A stretch of 11,438 bases of DNA from an uncultured Eubacterium sp. (GTDB lineage Bacteria; Bacillota_A; Clostridia; Lachnospirales; Lachnospiraceae): assembly GCA_947653505.1 (NCBI GenBank), contig CANTHI010000061.1:1-11438 (forward strand), in the 5' to 3' direction. Shown piece by piece: positions 6,148 through 11,438 of this stretch. Made by a program: the position numbers and the translations under genes. Below the pieces are notes generated by a model. The model was not told the origin of the DNA, ran no database searches, and saw only the letters and a list, made by a program, of their open reading frames with translations. Position 1 is the stretch's first letter; every line of letters starts with the position of its first letter.

Positions 6148-7566
6148 CTAAACCGGATAAGCTCCGTTTTTCGTATCAGCTACAGAAGCATCTACCTTCT
6201 TCTGCTGGGCCTCGCGGTATTTGAAAAATTCGGTAGCTACCTGCGGGAACAGCGCATAGGACAGTACGTCTTCATCCTGCTGCTTCCACTGCTTCATTTC
6301 CGCTTCAATCTTGGACAGCTCCGGCTCCAGTAAGTCTGCCGGACGGCATGTGATGGCATTTTTCTTGTCTTCGCCAAGTACCTTGTCCACAACCTCCGGA
6401 TTAAAAGGTTTTACCGTCTGCCCGTATTTTCCAAGCAGCACGTCCTTTGTTTCTTTTGTAGCGACTTTATAACGCTCACCCATCAGCACATTAAATACAG
6501 CCTGTGTGCCTACGATCTGGGAAGACGGCGTAACAAGAGGCGGTTCGCCCAGATCCTTGCGCACACGCGGTACCTCTGCCAGCACTTCCTCGTACTTATC
6601 TTCCTTCCCCTGCTCTTTTAACTGGGAAATCAGGTTGGACAGCATACCGCCCGGCACCTGGTACAGCAGTGTCTTAATATTGACACCGAGTACCTTCGGG
6701 TTCATCAGGCCGCTTTCCAGCGCTTCTTCACGCATCGGGCGGAAATAATCAGCGATTTCTGCCAGCAGGTTCTGATCCAGACCGGTATCATATGCAGAGC
6801 CCTTAAATGCTTCTACCATAACTTCGGTCGCCGGCTGTGAAGTACCGAGCGCAAACGGAGACATCGCCGTATCCACGATATCACATCCGGCTTCTACCGC
6901 TTTCATATATGTCATCGAAGCCACTCCGGAAGTATAATGCGTATGCAGCTCGATTGGAAGACTTGTAGCAGCTTTCAGCGCGCGTACGAGCGTATCTGCT
7001 TCCTGCGGCACCAAAAGTCCGGCCATATCTTTGATACAGATCGAATCCGCGCCCATTTCTTCGATTTTTTTTGCCATATCGGTCCAGTATTCCAGCGTAT
7101 AAGCGTCTCCGAGCGTATAAGACAGCGCCACCTGCGCATGTCCTTTTTCCTTATTACATGCCGTCACTGCCGTCTGAAGATTGCGCAGATCATTCAGACA
7201 GTCAAAAATACGGATAATATCAATGCCGTTCGCAATGGATTTCTGTACGAAATATTCTACCACATCATCCGCATAAGGACGGTATCCCAGTATATTCTGG
7301 CCGCGGAATAACATCTGCAGCTTTGTATTTTTAAATCCTGCTTTTAATTTACGCAGTCTGTCCCACGGATCTTCCTTTAAGAAACGCAGGGACGCGTCAA
7401 ATGTAGCTCCGCCCCAGCATTCTACCGCATGAAAACCGGCCTTGTCCATCTTGTCAACGATCGGGAGCATCTGCTCGGTCGTCATTCTCGTAGCGATCAG
7501 AGACTGGTGCGCGTCACGTAATACAGTTTCCGTAATCTTTAACGGTTTTTTTGCAACTTCTGCCAT
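6148..7566 (-). CDS. oadA: Oxaloacetate decarboxylase/pyruvate carboxyltransferase subunit (5S/OadA type, no biotin domain)
   Basis: Carboxyltransferase that moves CO2 between oxaloacetate/pyruvate and carboxybiotin in the cytosol. The protein is 472 residues from ATG 7564-7566. A TIM-barrel domain covers about 8-290, with metal ligand D18 in LRDAHQS, the LFRGQN segment at 87-92, the probable carbamylated lysine K179 in CIKDMAGLL, and metal histidines H208 and H210 (ELHTHYTSG). The conserved PxxLxTPSSQ(I/V)VGxQA region follows. It ends near KNGAYPV without the C-terminal biotinyl domain of classical OadA (about 590 residues); that domain is a separate gene here (8764-9126). GGGAGG at 7577-7582 is 1 base from the ATG at 7575 but 10 bases from the ATG at 7566, so the shorter start is preferred. 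It is the last gene of the cluster, 18 bases past oadB. Pyruvate carboxylase subunit B is the alternative name. Confidence 0.92.
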   Translation of the reverse strand: MAEVAKKPLKITETVLRDAHQSLIATRMTTEQMLPIVDKMDKAGFHAVECWGGATFDASLRFLKEDPWDRLRKLKAGFKNTKLQMLFRGQNILGYRPYADDVVEYFVQKSIANGIDIIRIFDCLNDLRNLQTAVTACNKEKGHAQVALSYTLGDAYTLEYWTDMAKKIEEMGADSICIKDMAGLLVPQEADTLVRALKAATSLPIELHTHYTSGVASMTYMKAVEAGCDIVDTAMSPFALGTSQPATEVMVEAFKGSAYDTGLDQNLLAEIADYFRPMREEALESGLMNPKVLGVNIKTLLYQVPGGMLSNLISQLKEQGKEDKYEEVLAEVPRVRKDLGEPPLVTPSSQIVGTQAVFNVLMGERYKVATKETKDVLLGKYGQTVKPFNPEVVDKVLGEDKKNAITCRPADLLEPELSKIEAEMKQWKQQDEDVLSYALFPQVATEFFKYREAQQKKVDASVADTKNGAYPV

Positions 7567-7576
7567 CTTTTTCATT

Positions 7577-7582
7577 CCTCCC
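7577..7582 (-). promoter_or_regulatory. Ribosome binding site deciding the oadA start
   Basis: GGGAGG on the minus strand. It is only 1 base before the first ATG (7575), which is too close, and 10 bases before the second in-frame ATG (7566). This favours a product that begins MAEVAKKP. Confidence 0.6.
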
Positions 7583-7584
7583 TG

Positions 7585-8736
7585 TTATATACCAAAGATT
7601 GCCATAAAGGTTCCGGCTGCTACGGCCGTACCGATCACGCCTGCAACGTTTGGCCCCATTGCGTGCATCAGTAAGAAGTTCGTCGGATCTTCCTCTGCGC
7701 CTACCTTCTGGGATACACGCGCTGCCATCGGAACCGCAGATACGCCCGCAGAACCGATAAGCGGATTGATCTTACCATGTGTCACCACGCAAAGAAGCTT
7801 TCCAAGCAGTACGCCTGCTGCCGTACCGAACGCGAACGCAATCAGTCCAAGCGCTACGATCTTTAACGTACTGAGATTTAAAAACGCTTCCGCGCTGGTA
7901 GATGCACCGACCGATGTTCCGAGCAGAATGACTACAATGTACATCAGCGCATTAGACGCGGTATCTGTCAGCTGTCTTACTACACCGGACTCACGGAACA
8001 GGTTGCCAAGCATCAGCATACCTACTAACGGAGCAGTTGTCGGAAGCAGTAAGCAGACAATAATTGTAACAATGATCGGGAACAAAATCTTCTCCAGCTT
8101 GGACACCGGACGCAGATTTTTCATTTTGATCTGGCGCTCTTTTTTCGTCGTCAGGGCTTTCATAATCGGCGGCTGGATAACCGGCACCAGAGACATATAA
8201 GAATAAGCCGCCACCGCGATTGGCCCCATCAGCGCCGCCTGGCCGAGCTTTGCGGCAAGGAAAATGGAAGTCGGGCCATCCGCACCGCCGATAATGGAAA
8301 TCGCCGCGGATGCCTTATCGTTAAAGCCCATTAAGATCGCCATAAAATAAGCCATGTAAATACCAAACTGTGCCGCCGCACCCATCAGAAAGCTGATCGG
8401 ATTGGCTATTAACGGCCCAAAGTCTGTCATCGCCCCGACACCTAAGAAAATCAGCGACGGCAGGATCGACCATTCATCCAGCGTATAAAAATAATACAAT
8501 AATCCGCCAACACCATTGCTTGTCTCCTCCGGACTTGCCATAATATCCGGATAAATATTGACAAGCAGCATCCCGAACGCAATCGGCACGAGCAGCAGCG
8601 GCTCATAGCCTTTTGCAATCGCAAGATACAAAAACACGCAGGCAACCACAATCATCAGGTAATTTCCCCATGTCAGGTTAAAAAACGCTGTCTGGTGCAG
8701 GAGGTTACTCATTGTCTCTCCAACGTAACTAAGCAT
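7585..8736 (-). CDS. oadB: Sodium-pumping decarboxylase beta subunit (OadB/MmdB/GcdB family)
   Basis: Integral membrane subunit that decarboxylates carboxybiotin and uses the energy to export Na+. The 383-residue protein is mostly hydrophobic segments. The family functional residues are visible: D153 in IIGGADGPTSI, a tyrosine near 180 in AAYSYMSLVP, and N324, G328 and S333 in NPLIGSAGVSAVPMAARV. By motif these match, from memory, the Klebsiella OadB residues D203, Y229, N373, G377 and S382 needed for Na+ coupling. HAMGPNVAGVIGTAVAAG is near the C-terminus. AGGAGG lies 6 bases before the ATG at 8736. It sits between the biotin carrier (27-base gap) and the oadA-like gene. All coupling residues are intact, so I infer that the pump is functional. 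Sequence alone does not tell whether the substrate is oxaloacetate, methylmalonyl-CoA or both. Confidence 0.96.
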   Translation of the reverse strand: MLSYVGETMSNLLHQTAFFNLTWGNYLMIVVACVFLYLAIAKGYEPLLLVPIAFGMLLVNIYPDIMASPEETSNGVGGLLYYFYTLDEWSILPSLIFLGVGAMTDFGPLIANPISFLMGAAAQFGIYMAYFMAILMGFNDKASAAISIIGGADGPTSIFLAAKLGQAALMGPIAVAAYSYMSLVPVIQPPIMKALTTKKERQIKMKNLRPVSKLEKILFPIIVTIIVCLLLPTTAPLVGMLMLGNLFRESGVVRQLTDTASNALMYIVVILLGTSVGASTSAEAFLNLSTLKIVALGLIAFAFGTAAGVLLGKLLCVVTHGKINPLIGSAGVSAVPMAARVSQKVGAEEDPTNFLLMHAMGPNVAGVIGTAVAAGTFMAIFGI

Positions 8737-8763
8737 ATCTGTCCTCCTAATATTATCTGCTCA

Positions 8764-9126
8764 CTAATTCATGGTAGCCAGTAAAGCGCCTGATTCTACC
8801 GTATCACCAACAGCTACTTCTATGCTTGCTACGGTGCCATCCTGTGGTGCGACAACCGGAGTCTCCATTTTCATGATCTCCAGTACAAGAATCGGATCTC
8901 CTTTTTTCACCTGTTTGCCAACCGCAGACTCCAGCTTAAATACCTTGCCTGCCGCGCCCGCTTCGATTTTGATGCTTCCTGCCGCGCCGGATGCCTTCGG
9001 AGCCGCCGCAGGAGCCGCTGCTCCTGGAGCCGGAGCTGCTGCCACAGGCGCTGCCTGTGATGCACCTGTCTCTTCCACAGTAACATCATAAACATTTCCA
9101 TTTACGGTAATTGTATAGCTTTTCAT
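8764..9126 (-). CDS. Biotin carrier protein (1.3S/MmdC/GcdC type)
   Basis: Small cytosolic carrier, 120 residues, that shuttles CO2 on biotin between the carboxyltransferases and the OadB pump. The N-terminal region (1-20) starts MKSYTITVNGNVYDVTVEE, the usual dimer or docking strand of this family. An Ala/Pro-rich flexible linker covers about 22-50. The biotinyl domain (about 51-120) holds the biotinylation motif EIMKMETP with K86, flanked by the GDPILVLE and DGTVASIEVAVGDTVESGALLATM hairpins. AGGAGG lies 7 bases before the ATG. It is the only biotin carrier in the window, so both carboxyltransferase-type proteins presumably use it. It lies between the OadG-like gene (34-base gap) and oadB. 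Confidence 0.95.
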   Translation of the reverse strand: MKSYTITVNGNVYDVTVEETGASQAAPVAAAPAPGAAAPAAAPKASGAAGSIKIEAGAAGKVFKLESAVGKQVKKGDPILVLEIMKMETPVVAPQDGTVASIEVAVGDTVESGALLATMN

Positions 9127-9160
9127 CTTATTTCCTCCTATTTATATACTAAAATCATCT

Positions 9161-9901
9161 TTATTTTCTTCTCTTAATCGAGCGTACGACAAAGCCGTCC
9201 GCACTTACCGATCCTTCAAAAGCCGCGATGGCTGCCGCTATGACCGCGATCAGCTCCGTATCATCCTGCTGCGGCTCTTCCATCTGAACAGCCGGTACTG
9301 GCACTGGAGCCGGTACTGGCGCTGCATCAGGCGCCGGCGCATTCTTTGCCTTCGCCTTTTCTTCCAGATATGGGATTACCTTAAAACCATAAATAATCAG
9401 GCTGATCAGAATCAGAATGAGGAATACGGTTCCAAGACCCATCAGCGTATTCATGGCCGCCTTCTGCATTTTTTCTCCAAGAGAGAAATTTTCATCCAGC
9501 GTTACGCTTGTAATCTGCATATCCAGATAATTGTATACACAGGTCAGCGTCAGATCGCGCCCTGCAAAATCCATCAGCTGTGAAGTGGTAAGTGTCTTGC
9601 CTGATTTTTCAACCGTCAGATCTCCAAGCTTTACAAAATCACCGACTTCTCCCTTTATTTCCTTCCACTGCTGCATCAGCCCTACGATGACCGTATCGCC
9701 ATACTGCTCGTAATAGGCAATCCCTTCGTCAATCTGCGCATCCGTAAACTCCGTCAGGCTGGTAGCAAGATTCTCACTCATAGACTTAAGATCGTCATAA
9801 GACTTGCCGTTATAATCCATTTTCTTCGGATCTTCCCCGCAGGCAGAAAGGCCAAGCAAAAGCAGACACAGACTGACGATCAGACATAATTTTTTCTTCA
9901 T
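9161..9901 (-). CDS. OadG-family decarboxylase gamma subunit with lipoprotein N-terminal domain
   Basis: A 246-residue subunit. It starts with a lipoprotein signal: KKK, a hydrophobic core, then LSAC with the lipidated C21. Residues about 22-148 form an outer-face domain, DYNGKSYDDLKS... to LDENFSLGEKM, not found in classical OadG, which is about 80-100 residues. One membrane helix (about 150-172, TLMGLGTVFLILILISLII) carries the GxGTVFLxLxxL pattern of OadG. A cytosolic Ala/Pro-rich linker (186-206) leads to DDTELIAVIAAAIAAFEG and the tail DGFVVRSIKRRK, which I recognise from OadG-family proteins of anaerobic Firmicutes. In known pumps the gamma subunit holds the alpha and beta subunits together. 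Here it could also have an outside sensing or binding role, but that is only inference. The ribosome binding site is weak (AAAGGTGA next to the previous stop), suggesting coupling with the 18-base-distant upstream gene. Confidence 0.85.
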   Translation of the reverse strand: MKKKLCLIVSLCLLLLGLSACGEDPKKMDYNGKSYDDLKSMSENLATSLTEFTDAQIDEGIAYYEQYGDTVIVGLMQQWKEIKGEVGDFVKLGDLTVEKSGKTLTTSQLMDFAGRDLTLTCVYNYLDMQITSVTLDENFSLGEKMQKAAMNTLMGLGTVFLILILISLIIYGFKVIPYLEEKAKAKNAPAPDAAPVPAPVPVPAVQMEEPQQDDTELIAVIAAAIAAFEGSVSADGFVVRSIKRRK

Positions 9902-9919
9902 ATGATATCCGTCACCTTT

Positions 9920-11356
9920 CTACTTTGTACCATGTTTCTTGTCCGGCTGGTTCACCCGTTTGGTATACAGCATCTCAACTGCCGCAATCAGATACCTTCT
10001 CGTATCCGCATAGCCGATGATGCGGTCCACATACCCGCGGGCTGCTGCAGCCTGCACACTGCCCTGCAGCGCGTCATATTCTGCAGCTTTTTCTTCCATT
10101 ACAGAAGCCGGCTCATCCGCATACATAATCTTTGCCGCCAGCTTCGCGTCCATCATGCCGGTTTTCGCATCCGGCCACGCATAGACAAGATCCGCGCCAA
10201 GAGATTTGGAGTTCATAATCGTATAAGCGCTTCCATAAGCCTTGTCCATAATCAGATTGACCTTTGGAACCGTCGCGCTGGCAAACGCACTGACCAGCCG
10301 TCCGGCTGCTTTCGCGAGATTTTTCTCCGAACACATCGTCGCACGGAACCCCTGCGCATTGGTAAATGTAATCACCGGAATGTCAAACGCGTCGCAAAAC
10401 GTAACAAACTCCGCGGCTTTGTTGCATCCTCTTGCAGACAGCGCAGCTTCAAATTCTTCCGTCTTTTTGCCTTCAGCGTCATAAATCTCCGTGCAATTTG
10501 CGACTGCTCCAACCGTCATGCCGTTTAATCTGATAAATCCGGCTGTCATTTCCTTTGCATAATCTGCTTTTACTTCAATAAACACATGCTGGTCCGAAAT
10601 CTCACGCAGCACATATCCCGGATCTCCCTTCATCGTATCCAGATTCTGGCAGACACGGTTTAAATCGTCCATGCATTCATCCACACGTCCGCCTTCGGCG
10701 TTATTTGCAGGCAGAATGCATACGAGCTGGCGGATTTTGGCAAGAATCTCATCTTCCGTGCCGGTACCGTCGATCGTACCAGTCTCCGCGCTCTGGAACG
10801 CGGCTTTGGAGGTATCGCATTTGTCAATCCGGTTGCCTGCGATGGCATTCGGGGAATTAATAAACATCTTTGCCTGATCTGCCTGTGCATACGTAAAATC
10901 ACCCAGCGCAGGCACTACCGCAAGCCCGCCGCCGCAGGTACCAAATACAGCACTGATCTGCGGAACGATACCGGATGCTTTTGCCTGTCTGCTGTAAATC
11001 ATGCCGAACGCCTCCAGCGCATCGACTGACTCCTGCAGACGGATCCCTGCACAGTCAATCAGACCAATCACAGGAGCGCCCATTTTCACCGCCATATCAT
11101 ACACACCCGCAATTTTCTTCGCATGCATCTCACCGACAGTACCACCCAGCACAGATGCATCCTGACTGTAGACAAAAACCAGATTCCCGTCAATCAGACC
11201 ATGTCCGGTAATGACACCATCGGAAGGGGTATCTGTCTGCGCCAGATTGAAATCAGTGCTTCTTGCAGTAACAAGCGAACCAATTTCCATAAAGGTGTTT
11301 TCGTCGACTAACTTTGCAATCCGCTGCATTGCAGAGTTATCATTACTATTACTCAT
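9920..11356 (-). CDS. Acyl-CoA carboxyltransferase-family protein (12S/MmdA-like, divergent)
   Basis: A 478-residue crotonase-fold carboxyltransferase with two halves. The N-half (about 1-230) has DASVLGGTVGEMHAKKI, PVIGLIDCAGIRLQESVDAL and the oxyanion segment FGTCGGGLAVVPALGDF (138-154). The C-half has ASATVPKVNLIMDKAYGSAYTIMNSKSLGADLVYAWP. This family moves CO2 between an acyl-CoA (methylmalonyl-, propionyl- or glutaconyl-type) and biotin. Two stretches differ from the canonical form: the usual DxPGFxPG is TNAQGFRAT, and the usual MGPEGAV is MMDAKLAAK. Substrate is therefore uncertain and I give no gene symbol. Length is near the lower end of the family (about 510). GGAGGG sits 7 bases before the ATG at 11356. 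It is the first gene of the cluster seen here; the promoter cannot be read because the contig folds back 26 bases upstream. Confidence 0.85.
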   Translation of the reverse strand: MSNSNDNSAMQRIAKLVDENTFMEIGSLVTARSTDFNLAQTDTPSDGVITGHGLIDGNLVFVYSQDASVLGGTVGEMHAKKIAGVYDMAVKMGAPVIGLIDCAGIRLQESVDALEAFGMIYSRQAKASGIVPQISAVFGTCGGGLAVVPALGDFTYAQADQAKMFINSPNAIAGNRIDKCDTSKAAFQSAETGTIDGTGTEDEILAKIRQLVCILPANNAEGGRVDECMDDLNRVCQNLDTMKGDPGYVLREISDQHVFIEVKADYAKEMTAGFIRLNGMTVGAVANCTEIYDAEGKKTEEFEAALSARGCNKAAEFVTFCDAFDIPVITFTNAQGFRATMCSEKNLAKAAGRLVSAFASATVPKVNLIMDKAYGSAYTIMNSKSLGADLVYAWPDAKTGMMDAKLAAKIMYADEPASVMEEKAAEYDALQGSVQAAAARGYVDRIIGYADTRRYLIAAVEMLYTKRVNQPDKKHGTK

Positions 11357-11363
11357 TCTTTAG

Positions 11364-11369
11364 CCCTCC
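11364..11369 (-). promoter_or_regulatory. Ribosome binding site of the 12S-like gene
   Basis: GGAGGG on the minus strand, 7 bases before ATG 11354-11356. It supports a start with MSNSNDNSAM. The same bases also appear mirrored at 11398-11403 within the fold-back. Confidence 0.75.
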
Positions 11370-11372
11370 ATC

Positions 11373-11394
11373 TATTTTGAAAAGTTTCAAAATA
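11373..11394. promoter_or_regulatory. Small palindrome upstream of the 12S-like gene (possible operator or hairpin)
   Basis: TATTTTGAAA and TTTCAAAATA flank a 2-base centre, about 17-38 bases before the ATG. If the genome truly holds this short palindrome, it could be an operator and also the seed of the fold-back. Alternatively only part of it is real and the rest was made by the fold-back. The two cases cannot be separated from this window. Confidence 0.3.
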
Positions 11395-11438
11395 GATGGA
11401 GGGCTAAAGAATGAGTAATAGTAATGATAACTCTGCAA

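Larger units (their letters stand above)
11329..11438. repeat. Perfect 54-bp inverted repeat at the right edge (fold-back)
   Basis: Positions 11385-11438 are the exact reverse complement of 11329-11382, with a 2-base centre (11383-11384). The right arm therefore repeats the gene start and ribosome binding site of the 12S-like gene in opposite orientation. The window ends while the match is still perfect. A real inverted duplication is possible, but a chimeric fold-back at a contig end is far more likely. Real sequence upstream of the gene is therefore known only to about 11384-11394. Confidence 0.95.

Noticed and set aside
7442..8200. Plus-strand open frame of 252 codons
   Set aside because: It lies antisense to oadA and oadB, both of which have clear family motifs. 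Its translation shows no motif or gene-like organisation.
9902..10528. Plus-strand open frame of 208 codons antisense to the 12S-like gene
   Set aside because: Cys/Arg/His-rich shadow translation without motifs. The minus-strand frame is clearly a carboxyltransferase.
11385..11438. A second, divergent copy of the 12S-like gene start on the plus strand (ATG at 11411-11413)
   Set aside because: It is an exact mirror of 11329-11382 without a single difference and ends at the window edge, so it is best explained as a fold-back artefact.

Overview
The window looks like a piece of a Clostridia genome, most likely Lachnospiraceae-like, at roughly 50% GC. The evidence is the cmk-ispH-rpsA gene order, the strong GGAGG ribosome binding sites, a MurR/RpiR regulator, and a split Na+-pumping decarboxylase cluster with a separate biotin carrier protein. 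Every gene I can support is on the minus strand, so transcription runs from the right edge to the left. No RNA gene, transposase, CRISPR array or integrase is visible, and no gap between genes exceeds about 95 bases.

Right block (about 6148-11356), in transcription order: a divergent acyl-CoA carboxyltransferase-family protein (12S/MmdA type), an OadG-family lipoprotein with a large extra domain, a free-standing biotin carrier protein, the Na+-pumping beta subunit (OadB), and an oxaloacetate/pyruvate carboxyltransferase (5S/OadA type) without its own biotin domain. Together they can form a biotin-dependent sodium-pump decarboxylase, or a transcarboxylase, in which two different carboxyltransferases may share one biotin carrier and one membrane pump. 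A hairpin at 6098-6134 probably ends this transcript.

Left block (about 1-6054), in transcription order: a secreted L,D-transpeptidase with Ig-like modules and a 37-unit Pro-rich tripeptide tract, a MurR/RpiR-type regulator 9 bases downstream, a BaiN/HI0933-type flavoprotein, cytidylate kinase (cmk), IspH (last step of the MEP isoprenoid pathway), and the start of ribosomal protein S1 (rpsA). The genes are tightly packed, with gaps or overlaps of 4 to 23 bases.

Both edges look like assembly or library artefacts. At the left edge the S1 reading frame changes, at the codons for VIDV, into sequence that reads like the middle of dephospho-CoA kinase (CoaE). At the right edge the last 54 bases are the exact reverse complement of positions 11329-11382. 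That fold-back length is what a de Bruijn assembly with k=55 would leave. The 3' half of ispH and the S1 start are also clearly AT-richer than the rest of the window. Gene content between about 600 and 11356 looks sound. I see no clear evidence of a wholly new system. The best candidate for follow-up is the two-carboxyltransferase Na+ pump cluster and its non-canonical 12S-like subunit.
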